Shown: positions 34,463 through 42,793 of the stretch, one piece after another
Position numbering within the stretch: position 1 is the stretch's first letter
How the letters are laid out: each line of letters starts with the position of its first letter
Assembly: GCF_016862115.1 (NCBI RefSeq)
Contig: NZ_BOMI01000021.1
Span: 1 to 64,000, forward strand
Direction of reading: 5' to 3'
Length of the DNA stretch: 64,000 bases
Source: Paractinoplanes deccanensis
Lineage (GTDB): Bacteria; Actinomycetota; Actinomycetes; Mycobacteriales; Micromonosporaceae
Notes under the pieces: generated by a model
What the model saw: the letters and a program-made list of their open reading frames with translations, nothing else
Database searches by the model: none
What the model was told of the DNA's origin: nothing
Position numbers and translations under genes: made by a program

Positions 34463-35593
34463 ATGCCCGCCGTGAACAATGTCCTCGTGGTCGGCAGCGG
34501 CCTCGCCGGGACCGCCGCCGCCATCCGCCTCGCCGCCGGCGGTGTCGCCGTCGACCTGGTCGAGATCAAGCCCGACGCCGCCGCCCTCGGCTCCGGGATC
34601 ACCCTGCAGGGCAACGCCTTGCGCGAGCTGCGCGAGCTCGGCGTCTGGGACCGGGTCCGTGAGCAGGGGTACGCCTTCGACGTGACCGGCATCCGCGCGC
34701 CGGACCCGCACGGCACCGTGGTCGCCGAGATCCCCGACGCCCGCACCGGTGGCCCGGAGCTGCCCGCCGCGCTCGGCATGCCCCGCCCCGGCCTCGCGCG
34801 CATCCTGCTCGACCGGGCCGCCGAGACCGGCGTGAAGGTGCGCTTCGGCACCACCTGCACCGCGCTGGAGCAGGACGGCAACGGCGTCGGCGTCACGTTC
34901 GCCGACGGCTCGGCCGGCCGCTACGACCTGGTGGTGGGCGCCGACGGCATCCGCTCGTGGACGCGGCGCACGCTCGGCGTCCAGCTGGAGACCCGGGCGA
35001 CCGGCATGGGCATCTGGCGGGCGTTCGGGCCGCGGCCGGCGAGCGTCACCCGCACCGACCTCTACTACGGCGGGCCCAGCTTCATCGCCGGTTACTGCCC
35101 CACCGGCGAGGACAGCCTTTACGCGTACGTGGTGGAAGCCGCCCAGGACCGCTCGACGCTCACCGCTGAGCAGCGGCTCGCCACGATGAAGGAGCTCGCC
35201 GCCGCGTACCACGGGCCGTGGGACGAGATCCGCGAGAGCCTCGACGATCCGCAGAGGGTGAACTACACCTGGTTCGAGACGCACGTCCTGCCCGCGCCGT
35301 GGAACCGCGGCCGGGTCGTGCTCATCGGCGACGCCGCGCACTGCTGCCCGCCCACCCTCGCCCAGGGCGGCGCCCAGGCCCTCGAGGACGCCGCGGTGCT
35401 CACCGAGCTGCTGGTCGCCCGCGACACCCTCGATGAGGACCTGTGGGACACGTTCCACGCCCGCCGCGTCGACCGCGCCACCACCGTGGTCGCCGCCTCG
35501 AACCAACTCGGCCAATGGCTGCTCGACCACGAGCGGGGCGACGTGCCCAAGCTCATGCGCGACATCGCCACCCTCGTCAGCCGGCCCTCCTGA
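34463..35593 (+). CDS. FAD-dependent aromatic monooxygenase
   Basis: 376 residues of the PHBH class (group A flavoprotein hydroxylases). The FAD dinucleotide motif is VLVVGSGLAGTAAAIRLAAG, the DG motif is DLVVGADGIRSWTRR, and the second FAD motif is LIGDAAHCCPPTLAQGGAQA. It uses NAD(P)H and O2 to hydroxylate an activated ring. It lies 15 bp after the cyclase and 10 bp before the ring-cleavage dioxygenase, so it plausibly makes the diol that the dioxygenase cleaves. It resembles 3-hydroxybenzoate- or nicotinate-type hydroxylases, without certainty. Confidence 0.87.
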   Translation: MPAVNNVLVVGSGLAGTAAAIRLAAGGVAVDLVEIKPDAAALGSGITLQGNALRELRELGVWDRVREQGYAFDVTGIRAPDPHGTVVAEIPDARTGGPELPAALGMPRPGLARILLDRAAETGVKVRFGTTCTALEQDGNGVGVTFADGSAGRYDLVVGADGIRSWTRRTLGVQLETRATGMGIWRAFGPRPASVTRTDLYYGGPSFIAGYCPTGEDSLYAYVVEAAQDRSTLTAEQRLATMKELAAAYHGPWDEIRESLDDPQRVNYTWFETHVLPAPWNRGRVVLIGDAAHCCPPTLAQGGAQALEDAAVLTELLVARDTLDEDLWDTFHARRVDRATTVVAASNQLGQWLLDHERGDVPKLMRDIATLVSRPS

Positions 35594-35603
35594 AGGAGCC
35601 TCC

Positions 35604-36536
35604 ATGCGATTGATCACGCACCTGCGGCACGTCGACCTCGCCGTGCCCGACTACGCCAAGCAGCTCGACTTCTACACCCACACCTGGGGGCTCAGGCCCG
35701 AGCACACCGACTCGGGCCTGACCTTCCTGGCCGCCGAGGGCAGCCCCGAGCAATACGTCGTACGCCTGCGTGAGGCCGCCGACAAGCGCATCGACCTGAT
35801 CGCGTTCGGCGCGGCCACACCGGCCGATGTGGACACTCTCGCGCAACGGATCGCGGCCGCCGGCGTGCGGCTGGTGTCCGAGCCCGGCACCCTCCAGACG
35901 CCGGGCGGCGGGTACGGCTTCCGGTTCTTCGACAACGAGGGCCGCACGGTCGAGATCTCCGCCGACGTGGCGGTGCGCCGGCACCGCGCCATCGAGGAGG
36001 GCGAGTCGATCCCGGTCCGCCTCTCCCACGTGGTCATCAACTCGGCCGACCCGGAGGGCACGCTCGCCTTCTACTCCCAGCACCTGTCGTTCGCGCTCTC
36101 GGACACCCTGATGCACCCCCGGATGGGCGAGATGATGTGGTTCCTGCGGGTCAACGCCTGGCACCACAGCATGGCCATCGCCCGCGGCCCGCACCCGTCG
36201 CTGCACCACGCGTCGTTCGAGCTGCGCGGCCTCGACGAGTACATGCGCGGCACCGGCCGGGTGCTGCGCGCCGGCGTGGAGAAGATCTGGGGTCCCGGCC
36301 GCCACCTGGCCGGCAACAACACGTTCAGCTACTTCCTCGACCCCAGCGGCAACACCATGGAGTACACCACGGAGCTGGAGCAGATCGACGAGGACACCTG
36401 GCACCCGCACCTCTACGACTTCTCCAACCCCGAGGTCAGCGACCAGTGGGGCACGGCGAACGCGATGAACGAGTTCGTCGCCCGACGGTCGTTCAACGAC
36501 CCCGACAAGGGCCTGTTCCAGGCCCCGCCCGTCTGA
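35604..36536 (+). CDS. VOC-family extradiol ring-cleavage dioxygenase
   Basis: 310 residues with two vicinal-oxygen-chelate domains, the size of type I extradiol dioxygenases. Metal ligands expected in domain 2 are visible: His in RLSHVVINSADPEG, His in SLHHASFELRGL and Glu in GNTMEYTTELEQ. Tyr in NTFSYFLDPSGN is also in place. It should be an Fe(II) or Mn(II) enzyme opening a catechol-like ring next to the hydroxyls. ATG at 35604 follows GAAGGAGCC. It overlaps the next gene by 1 bp. Confidence 0.87.
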   Translation: MRLITHLRHVDLAVPDYAKQLDFYTHTWGLRPEHTDSGLTFLAAEGSPEQYVVRLREAADKRIDLIAFGAATPADVDTLAQRIAAAGVRLVSEPGTLQTPGGGYGFRFFDNEGRTVEISADVAVRRHRAIEEGESIPVRLSHVVINSADPEGTLAFYSQHLSFALSDTLMHPRMGEMMWFLRVNAWHHSMAIARGPHPSLHHASFELRGLDEYMRGTGRVLRAGVEKIWGPGRHLAGNNTFSYFLDPSGNTMEYTTELEQIDEDTWHPHLYDFSNPEVSDQWGTANAMNEFVARRSFNDPDKGLFQAPPV

Positions 36537-37504
36537 TGCGGTTCGCCACCTACGAGACGGCCGGCGCGGCGCGCGCGGCCGTCGCCTCCGACGCCGGGCT
36601 GCACCCACTGCCGGACGGCACGACCGTGCTCGACCTCATCCGGGCCGGGTTGCCCGCCGCGCTCGACGCCGGTGCCGCCGCCCTCACCGGCCCTGCCGTG
36701 CCGGTGGAGTCGGTGCGGCTGCTCCCGCCGCTCGAAGCGCCAACTGTCCGCGACTTCGTCGCCTTCGAGGAACACGTCGAAGGCGTTGTCGCCTCGGTCG
36801 GTGACGGCGGCGGCGTTGTCCCCGAGTGGTACGAGGCGCCGACGTTCTACTTCACCAACCCGTACGCGCTGGTCGGCGCCCACGACGACGTGCCGGTGCC
36901 GCCCGGCAGCCGCCTGCTCGACTTCGAGCTCGAGGTGGCGGTCGTGGTCGGCCGCGACGGCGCGTCGCTGAGCCCCGCGCAGGCCCGCGAGCACGTCTTC
37001 GGCTACACGATCCTCAACGACTGGTCCGCCCGCGACCTGCAACGCCGCGAGATGAAGGTGAACCTGGGCCCGGCCAAGGGCAAGGACTCCGCCACCACGC
37101 TCGGCCCGTGGCTGGTCACCGCCGACGAGCTGGAGCCGTTCCGCGACGCCGACGGCTTCCTCCCTCTCGACATGCGGGTGTCGGTCAACGGGGTGGAGGT
37201 CGGCCAGGACCTGCTGTCCAACATGGGCTGGCCGTTCGAGGAGCTCATCGCGTACGCCTCCCGCGGCACCCAGGTCCGCGCCGGCGACGTCCTCGGATCG
37301 GGCACCTGCGGCAACGGCGGCTGCCTGGCCGAGCTGTGGGGCCGCCGCGGCGCGACCGACCCGCCGCCGCTGCGCCCCGGCGACGTCGTCGAGATGACCG
37401 TCGAGGGCATCGGCACCATCCGCAACCGGGTCGTCCCCGGTCTCGACCTGCCACCGGTCCGCCCCGCCCGGCCGCGGCCGCGGCCGCGCCTGCGCAAACG
37501 CTGA
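36536..37504 (+). CDS. Fumarylacetoacetate hydrolase-family protein
   Basis: 322 residues. An N-terminal cap is followed by the FAH beta-roll with the metal-binding signature LDFELEVAVVVGRDGASLSP and the segment GYTILNDWSARDLQRREM. The C-terminus has GSGTCGNGGCLAELWGRRG. Members cleave C-C bonds of acylpyruvates or hydrate/decarboxylate ring-cleavage products. The ATG at 36536 shares a base with the previous stop, so it is translationally coupled to the dioxygenase whose product it should process. The Arg/Pro tail (RPARPRPRPRLRKR) is unusual. Confidence 0.87.
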   Translation: MRFATYETAGAARAAVASDAGLHPLPDGTTVLDLIRAGLPAALDAGAAALTGPAVPVESVRLLPPLEAPTVRDFVAFEEHVEGVVASVGDGGGVVPEWYEAPTFYFTNPYALVGAHDDVPVPPGSRLLDFELEVAVVVGRDGASLSPAQAREHVFGYTILNDWSARDLQRREMKVNLGPAKGKDSATTLGPWLVTADELEPFRDADGFLPLDMRVSVNGVEVGQDLLSNMGWPFEELIAYASRGTQVRAGDVLGSGTCGNGGCLAELWGRRGATDPPPLRPGDVVEMTVEGIGTIRNRVVPGLDLPPVRPARPRPRPRLRKR

Positions 37505-37514
37505 GAGGAACACC

Positions 37515-38693
37515 ATGTTCGAGTACTTCCCGACCGGCCCGTACACCTGGAACCTCAGCGTGGTCGCCACGCTGAACTCCGGTGGGCTGATCGACGAGGT
37601 GGACCGGGCCTGCCGCCCCATCAAGGAGGCGGCGAACGCGGGCGAGGACGCCGGCACACCCGACTTCCTGCGCGCGTGGACGGCGCTGACCGACCAGCTG
37701 GCCGGCCAGGCCGAGGCCGCGGAGAAGGCCGGGCACACCCGCACGGCCGGGCAGTTGTACTTCCGAGCGGTCAACTACCTGGCCCAGGCCGAGCGGATGC
37801 TGTCGCACGCCGACCCCCACCGGATCCCCTCGTACGAGCGGCTGCTGACCCTGGCCCAGAAGGCGTTCAGCCTGCACAGCCCCCAGGTCAGCCGCGTCGA
37901 GATCCCGTACGAGGGCACGACCCTGCCCGCCTACTTCAGCGCGGTCCCCGGCCCCGCCCCCGTGATGGTCCTGGTCAACGGCCTGGACTCGACCAAGGAG
38001 CACATGTACTCCTCGAACCACTGGCGGGAGCTGGCGGCCCGCGGCATCTCCTGCCTCATGCTCGACCAGCCCGGCACCGGCGAGTCCCTGCGGCTGCGCG
38101 GCCTCACCGCCCGCATCGACACCGAGACCTGGGCCGGCGCGGCCGTCGACTGGCTGGAGACCCGCGCCGACGTCGACAAGACCCGGATCGGCATCGTGGG
38201 TTGGTCGCTGGGCGGCTACTACGCCCCGCGCGCCGCGGCCTTCGAGAAGCGGTTCGCGCTCTGCGTGGCCTGGGGCGCCAACCACAACTGGGGTGCGGTG
38301 CAGCGCCGCCGCCTGGAGCGCGAGGGAGAGCGTCCCGTCCCGCACTACTGGGAGCACGTGCTGTGGGTCTGGGGCCACACCGACCTGAACGAGTTCATCG
38401 AGTTCGCCGACGACGTCCACCTCGACGGCGTCGTCGAGAAGATCACCGTCCCGTTCCTGATCGCCCACGGCGCCAACGACCGGCAGATCCCCCTGGAGTA
38501 CGCGCACCGCTCGTACGACCAGGCGGTCAACTCCCCGAAGCGCGAGCTGCGCGTGTTCACCCCCGAGGAGGGCGCCACCGAGCACATCGGCCTCGACCAC
38601 CTGCCCCACGTCAGCGTCTTCATCGCCGACTGGGTGGCGGACACCTTCGCCTCACTCGGCGCGGCGCGGACCGGCCGGCCCGAGCCGAGCTGA
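37515..38693 (+). CDS. Alpha/beta hydrolase related to dihydroxypseudooxynicotine hydrolase
   Basis: 392 residues: a helical N-terminal domain (LAGQAEAAEKAGHTRTAGQL) and a C-terminal alpha/beta-hydrolase domain with the elbow GIVGWSLGGYYAPRAAAFEK and FLIAHGANDRQIPLEYAHRS. Catalytic His lies in the EHIGLDHLPHVS tail. This architecture is that of C-C or ester hydrolases similar to the nicotine-pathway 2,6-dihydroxypseudooxynicotine hydrolase. It is the last gene of the operon. With FAH and the dioxygenase it would finish breakdown of the opened ring. Confidence 0.82.
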   Translation: MFEYFPTGPYTWNLSVVATLNSGGLIDEVDRACRPIKEAANAGEDAGTPDFLRAWTALTDQLAGQAEAAEKAGHTRTAGQLYFRAVNYLAQAERMLSHADPHRIPSYERLLTLAQKAFSLHSPQVSRVEIPYEGTTLPAYFSAVPGPAPVMVLVNGLDSTKEHMYSSNHWRELAARGISCLMLDQPGTGESLRLRGLTARIDTETWAGAAVDWLETRADVDKTRIGIVGWSLGGYYAPRAAAFEKRFALCVAWGANHNWGAVQRRRLEREGERPVPHYWEHVLWVWGHTDLNEFIEFADDVHLDGVVEKITVPFLIAHGANDRQIPLEYAHRSYDQAVNSPKRELRVFTPEEGATEHIGLDHLPHVSVFIADWVADTFASLGAARTGRPEPS

Positions 38694-38766
38694 TCCGCCG
38701 ATCACCGGCCCGCTCGTCTCCGGCGGCCGGCCGGGGAACAAGCTCCCGCCCGGCGACGCTGGACCT

Positions 38767-39762
38767 GTGGTGATCGACTCCGAGGTGCGCCTCTCCCTGC
38801 TGGATCGGTCCCGGACCCGCGCCGGGGAGGCCGAGACGGCGGCTCTGCGCGGCACGGTCGCGCGCGCCGCCCAGGCGGAACGGCTCGGGTACGGGCGGTT
38901 CTGGGTTGCCGAGCATCACGGGGTTCCGGGCATCGCGGGCGCGGCCCCGGCGGTGCTGCTGGCCGCGGTCGCCGGTGCGACGGCGACGATCAGGCTGGGC
39001 TCGGCCGGGGTGATGCTGCCGCATCATCAGCCGCTCGTGGTCGCCGAGCAGTTCGCCACGCTGTCCGCGTTCGCGCCGGGCCGGGTCGACCTGGGGCTGG
39101 GCCGGTCGCCGGGCTTCACCGCGCCGGTCAGGCGGGCGCTGCGGCAGACCGAGCACGACTTCGCGGCCGACCTGGCCGAGCTGCGCGGGTTCCTCACCGG
39201 GACGGCGGAGATCGGCCTGCACCCGCGGCCGGAGGGCGAGGTGCCGCTGTACGTGCTCGCCACGGGAAGCGGCCTCCAGATCGCGGCCGCCCTCGGGCTT
39301 CCGGTGATCGTCGGCGGGCCGCTGCTGGGCGTGGGCGGCGACCCTGCGCCCGGGCTGGCGGCGCTGGCCCGCTATCGGCGCGAGTTCCGGCCGTCCGAGC
39401 AGCAGCCGCGGCCCCGGGTGGCGGTCAGCCTCGACGTGCTGATCGCCGACACCGCCGAGGAGGCGGCCGAGCTGCTGCTGCCGGAGGCGTGGGCGATGGC
39501 GCAGAGCCGCACCGCCGGGGTGTTCCCGCCCCTGCGACCGGTGGCGGAGGTCCGCGCCGCAACCCGCAGCGCGCGCCAGCAGCAATACATGGACCAGACC
39601 GCGGCGGCGGCGATCACCGGCACGCCGGCGCAGGTGGCGAGCCGGCTCGGCGCATTGCTCGACCGCACCGGCGCCGCCGAGCTCGTCGCGGCCGGCAGCA
39701 CCTACGACCGGGCCGCCCTGGCCGCCTCGGACGCCGCGCTGGCGGGGGTGTTCGGCGCTTGA
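38767..39762 (+). CDS. LLM-class flavin-dependent oxidoreductase (MsnO8-like)
   Basis: 331-residue luciferase-like TIM-barrel protein. Visible family motifs are [54 protein letters not shown] and [12 protein letters not shown]. It binds reduced FMN and likely oxidises a small substrate with O2, or may be F420-linked. Start is GTG at 38767 or the adjoining GTG at 38770. It lies 73 bp after the ring-cleavage operon on the same strand, so it may extend that pathway, but the gap leaves this open. Confidence 0.82.
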   Translation: MVIDSEVRLSLLDRSRTRAGEAETAALRGTVARAAQAERLGYGRFWVAEHHGVPGIAGAAPAVLLAAVAGATATIRLGSAGVMLPHHQPLVVAEQFATLSAFAPGRVDLGLGRSPGFTAPVRRALRQTEHDFAADLAELRGFLTGTAEIGLHPRPEGEVPLYVLATGSGLQIAAALGLPVIVGGPLLGVGGDPAPGLAALARYRREFRPSEQQPRPRVAVSLDVLIADTAEEAAELLLPEAWAMAQSRTAGVFPPLRPVAEVRAATRSARQQQYMDQTAAAAITGTPAQVASRLGALLDRTGAAELVAAGSTYDRAALAASDAALAGVFGA

Positions 39763-39773
39763 TCGCGTTGGGC

Positions 39774-41015
39774 ATGCTCGACCGCATGCCGCAAGCCCTC
39801 ACGCGAGTCCTTACGCGAGCCCCCACGCGAGCCCTCACGCGAGAACGAACGTTCTATCTACTTCAAGGGCGCTCCGCCGTCGCGCTCGTTCCGCTCGTTC
39901 CGGCGCGGGTCCTCGCGCGAGAACGAACGTTCTATCTACCTAACGGGCGCTACGCCGCCGCGGCTGTGTCGCTCGTTCTCGCGGGGGCGCTTCGGCGAGA
40001 ACGAACGTTCTATCTACCTCGGGGTCGTGGCGCCGTCGCCGCACTTCCTCTCGTCCTCACCGCCGCGCTCCTGGGCGGCTGCGGCGCGGCGGAGCCCGAA
40101 ACCCCGCCGGCGCCGCCGAGCGCCGTCTCCTCGCCCGGGCTGAGCGCCGTCTCCTCGTCCGGGCTGAGCGCCGTCTCCTCGTCCGGGCCGAGTGCCGTCT
40201 CCCCGTCCGGGCCGAGTGCCGCCGCCGGGTCCGCCGCCGCGACCCGCCGGTTTGCCGAGCTGGAACGCCGCTTCGGCGCGCGCCTCGGCGTGTACGCGAT
40301 CGACACGGGAACCGGCCGCACCGTCACCCACCGTGCGGACGAGCGTTTCGCGCACGCGTCCACCTTCAAGGCCCTGCTCGCCGGGATGCTGCTGCGCGAC
40401 CTGCCCGACGCGGATCTGCGGCGCGTCATCACGTACAGCACATCGGATCTGCTCGAATGGGCCCCCGTCACGTCGCGGCACGTCGCCTCCGGCATGACGG
40501 TCGACGCCCTCATCGCCGCCGCCGTGCAGCACAGCGACAACACGGCCGCCAACCTGCTGCTCGACGAGATCGGCGGCCCGAAGGGCCTGGAGCGCGAGCT
40601 GCGCCGGATCGGGGACCGCACGACCAACGTCAACCGCACCGAGCCGACCCTCAACCAGGCGACACCGGGCGACGACCGAGACACGAGTACGCCGCGCGCG
40701 CTCGGCACCGACCTGCGCCTGCTCGCTCTCGGCGACGTCCTGCCCGAGCCCCGCCGCCGGAAGCTGAACGACCTGCTGCTCGGCAACACGACCGGCGACA
40801 CCTCCATCCGCGCCGGCGTGCCCGCCGGTTGGCAGGTCGGCGACAAGACCGGCAGCGGCGGTTACGGCACCCGCAACGACATCGCCGTCGTCCGCCCGCC
40901 CACCGGCGGCCCACTGATCATCGCCATCCAGTCCGACCGCGGCGTGCCGGACGCGCCCTCGGCCGACTCGCTGATCGCCGACGCGACCCGGGCCACCATC
41001 GCGGCGCTGCGCTGA
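39774..41015 (+). CDS. Class A beta-lactamase-like lipoprotein with repetitive leader
   Basis: The catalytic part is a serine beta-lactamase. The SxxK motif is HASTFKAL, the SDN motif [12 protein letters not shown], and the omega loop [20 protein letters not shown] carries the general-base Glu. The KTG motif is [11 protein letters not shown] lipobox LTAALLGGC precedes a Ser/Pro/Gly-rich linker, so the mature enzyme is probably membrane-anchored outside. The start is unclear. No ATG, GTG or TTG occurs between the third 78-bp repeat and the lipobox. Candidates are the ATG at 39774 (413 residues with an odd repetitive leader) or the GTG at 39966 (349 residues, normal signal length). Confidence 0.8.
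   Translation: MLDRMPQALTRVLTRAPTRALTRERTFYLLQGRSAVALVPLVPARVLARERTFYLPNGRYAAAAVSLVLAGALRRERTFYLPRGRGAVAALPLVLTAALLGGCGAAEPETPPAPPSAVSSPGLSAVSSSGLSAVSSSGPSAVSPSGPSAAAGSAAATRRFAELERRFGARLGVYAIDTGTGRTVTHRADERFAHASTFKALLAGMLLRDLPDADLRRVITYSTSDLLEWAPVTSRHVASGMTVDALIAAAVQHSDNTAANLLLDEIGGPKGLERELRRIGDRTTNVNRTEPTLNQATPGDDRDTSTPRALGTDLRLLALGDVLPEPRRRKLNDLLLGNTTGDTSIRAGVPAGWQVGDKTGSGGYGTRNDIAVVRPPTGGPLIIAIQSDRGVPDAPSADSLIADATRATIAALR
39798..39845 (+). repeat. Four imperfect 12-bp tandem repeats
   Basis: CTCACGCGAGTC-type unit repeated four times just before the first 78-bp unit. If translated it gives [16 protein letters not shown]. The ACGCGAG core is constant. Confidence 0.7.
39841..40074 (+). repeat. 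Three 78-bp tandem units upstream of the beta-lactamase lipobox
   Basis: Units start at 39841, 39919 and 39997. The first 21 bases of each are identical and include AGAACG-AA-CGTTCT, a perfect 6-bp dyad, followed by TATCTAC. The rest of each unit is diverged but keeps the same frame and 26-codon length, encoding ERTFYL, a GR dipeptide and then a hydrophobic run. The third copy is part of the lipoprotein signal peptide. Confidence 0.8.
40122..40217 (+). repeat. Four 24-bp tandem repeats (AVSSSGLS linker)
   Basis: Exactly four 8-codon units ([32 protein letters not shown]) form the flexible linker between the acylated Cys and the beta-lactamase domain. Confidence 0.85.
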
Positions 41016-41056
41016 CCGGGGGCCGCCGCGGCCGATCGTCGCGGGCGGCCCCGGCC

Positions 41057-41365
41057 TCAGGCGGCCGGGAGCGCGGAGTACGGGTGGACCGCGATCCGCA
41101 TCGGCGGCTCGGCCAGCAGGCCGATGATCTCGTCGCGCAGCTCGTCGGCGAGGGGGCTGTTCTCGTACGCGTCCTTGGCCTCGCCGGACTTGAAGACCTC
41201 CATGTTCCAGAGCACGTCCGGGTCGTCGTCCTCGCGGGCGATGATGAACCGGTCGGAGGAGCCCGACTTCTCCATGCCGGCGGTCGCCAGCTCGAACAAC
41301 TTGTCACCGAGGCCGGGCTTGGCGCGCATCTTGATGATGTACGCGGGCTGGTCCTGAAGTGCCAT
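41057..41365 (-). CDS. Antibiotic biosynthesis monooxygenase (ABM) domain protein
   Basis: 102 residues, one ABM/dimeric ferredoxin-like domain: PAYIIKMRAKPGLGDKLFEL, a central beta hairpin FIIAREDDDPDVLWNMEVF and helix SGEAKDAYENSPLADELRDE. Such small proteins act as cofactor-free monooxygenases, isomerases or putative quinol oxidases. It is divergent from a TetR gene across a 7+7 palindrome, the usual layout for a repressor and its target. ATG at 41365 has GGGAGAG-like purines upstream. Confidence 0.8.
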   Translation of the reverse strand: MALQDQPAYIIKMRAKPGLGDKLFELATAGMEKSGSSDRFIIAREDDDPDVLWNMEVFKSGEAKDAYENSPLADELRDEIIGLLAEPPMRIAVHPYSALPAA

Positions 41366-41401
41366 GTCCCTCTCCCTTCGCTTCTCCGAACACCGTTCGG
41401 G

Positions 41402-41419
41402 GTACGTTTGCTAACGTAC
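41402..41419. promoter_or_regulatory. TetR operator (GTACGTT-N4-AACGTAC)
   Basis: Perfect 7-bp arms around TGCT in the 82-bp spacer between the ABM gene and the divergent TetR gene. Best candidate site for that TetR. Confidence 0.68.
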
Positions 41420-41447
41420 ACCCGGACCACCCCTTCCAGGGCCAGGA

Positions 41448-42182
41448 GTGAGATTGCCGACGGACCACGAGAAAGGCTCACGGGGCCTCATCTGGGCTCG
41501 CCCGGAACGGGCCGCGAAGGGGCCCGCCCCGTCGCGCAGCCGCGGGCAGATCGCCGAGGCCGCCGTCGCCCTGGCGGACGCGGAAGGGCTCGACGCCGTC
41601 TCGATGCGCAAGGTCGCCGCCGCGCTCGGGATCGGGACGGCGTCGCTGTACGGCTACGTCGCCGGCAAGGACGAGCTCTACGACCTCATGGTCGACCGGG
41701 TCGAGGGCGAGGACGGCCCGCCGCCACCGCCCAGCGGGGACTGGCGCGCCGACCTGTCCGGGATGGCCCACAAGATCCGCGGTTCGATCCTGCGCCACCC
41801 CTGGATGGCGAGCGTCGCCGCGGAGCGGCCCAGCTTCGGGCCGAACTCCTTGGCGTGGAACGAATACGGCCTGGCCGCGCTGGATGATCTCGGGCTCACG
41901 ATCGACGAGATGCTCATCGCGAGCGAGATCGTGCAGGCCTTCGTGCGCGGCTTCGCCACGCGGGAGCTCGCCGAGCAGCAGGCCCTTCAGCGGGCCGGCC
42001 TCGACGCCGAGGAGTGGGGACGGGTGCTCGCCCCGTACGTGGAATCGGTGGAGCGCAGCGGCGACTATCCGCGCTTCTCTCGCGTCGTGCGCGATGCGCA
42101 TGTCCCGCATGCCCCGGACCGGCAGGACCTGATCTTCGCCACCGGCCTCGGCCACATCCTCGACGGTCTGCTCAAGCGGTGA
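41448..42182 (+). CDS. TetR-family repressor (C-terminal TetR_C_1-like)
   Basis: 244 residues. An N-terminal lead of about 20 residues precedes the HTH (GQIAEAAVALADAEGLDAVS; KVAAALGIGTASLYGYVAGK). The larger ligand domain is of the type found in TetR/TetR_C regulators (HPWMASVAAERPSFGPNSLA). Start is GTG at 41448. It is divergent from the ABM protein, its likely target. Its 3' end overlaps the convergent TetR gene by 11 bp. Confidence 0.83.
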   Translation: MRLPTDHEKGSRGLIWARPERAAKGPAPSRSRGQIAEAAVALADAEGLDAVSMRKVAAALGIGTASLYGYVAGKDELYDLMVDRVEGEDGPPPPPSGDWRADLSGMAHKIRGSILRHPWMASVAAERPSFGPNSLAWNEYGLAALDDLGLTIDEMLIASEIVQAFVRGFATRELAEQQALQRAGLDAEEWGRVLAPYVESVERSGDYPRFSRVVRDAHVPHAPDRQDLIFATGLGHILDGLLKR

Positions 42183-42744
42183 CGTGGCCGGCTTGGAAGC
42201 CGGCGACGAGCGCGTCGACCATGTAGCGGTAGCTCTCGCCGACGTCGCGGCTGAGCCCGAACCCGCCGGCGGCCTCCAGGGTGGCGAAGCCGTGCAGGGC
42301 GGCGCGCAGCGCGCGGGCGGCGTCGACGGAGCGCGACTCGGGCAGGCCGAAGCCGGCCAGGACGTCGAACAGGATCTGGACGGACTCGTCGGACACGCGC
42401 TGGTCCTCCTCGTCGCCGGCCTCGGGGGCGCGCAGGCTCGCGGCGTAGCGGCCGGGATGATCGAGGACCCATCGGCGGAACGCGGCGGCGAAGGCGTGCA
42501 CCGCGCCGGGGCCCGACTGACCGACGGCCGCCCGGGCCAGCGCGACGGCGAACTCCTGTTTGGCGCGGATGCCGATGCCGCGGCGAAGGGCGTCGAGCGA
42601 CTCGACGTGCTTGTAGAGCGACGGCGTGCGCACGCCCAGCCGCTCCGCCAGCAGGCCCATGGTCAAGTTGTCCAGGCCGACCTCGTCGGCGAGCTCGGCG
42701 CCGGCCTCGATGACCGCGGCCGGAGCGAGTCCTGCCCTGGGCAT
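42172..42744 (-). CDS. TetR-family repressor
   Basis: 190 residues from the ATG at 42744 (MPRAGLAPAAVIEAGAELAD). HTH: GLDNLTMGLLAERLGVRTPS then LYKHVESLDALR. The C-terminal TetR_C_33/WHG-like domain contains VLDHPGRYAASLRAPEAGD. GAGGCGG lies upstream at good spacing, which favours this start over the GTG at 42759. The gene is followed upstream by a 17-bp palindrome and another TetR gene on the same strand. No enzyme target is adjacent, so its regulon is elsewhere or includes itself only. Confidence 0.83.
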   Translation of the reverse strand: MPRAGLAPAAVIEAGAELADEVGLDNLTMGLLAERLGVRTPSLYKHVESLDALRRGIGIRAKQEFAVALARAAVGQSGPGAVHAFAAAFRRWVLDHPGRYAASLRAPEAGDEEDQRVSDESVQILFDVLAGFGLPESRSVDAARALRAALHGFATLEAAGGFGLSRDVGESYRYMVDALVAGFQAGHVTA

Positions 42745-42767
42745 GGCACACCGCCTCAACTAGTTGC

Positions 42768-42784
42768 GTTAGCTACTGGCTAAC
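42768..42784. promoter_or_regulatory. TetR operator (GTTAGC-N5-GCTAAC)
   Basis: Perfect 6-bp arms in the 49-bp spacer upstream of the 190-residue TetR gene. An autoregulatory site is likely. Confidence 0.6.
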
Positions 42785-42793
42785 CATATTAGC

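Noticed and set aside
33482..38693. Assignment of the operon to nicotine degradation
   Set aside because: Only the last gene resembles a nicotine-pathway enzyme. No nicotine dehydrogenase, 6-hydroxynicotine oxidase or ketone dehydrogenase genes are adjacent; the FAD oxidase at 3771 is 30 kb away.
39841..40017. Three identical 21-bp repeats at even 78-bp spacing, resembling a small CRISPR array
   Set aside because: The stretches between are related to one another and stay in one coding frame leading into a lipoprotein signal peptide. No cas genes are present.
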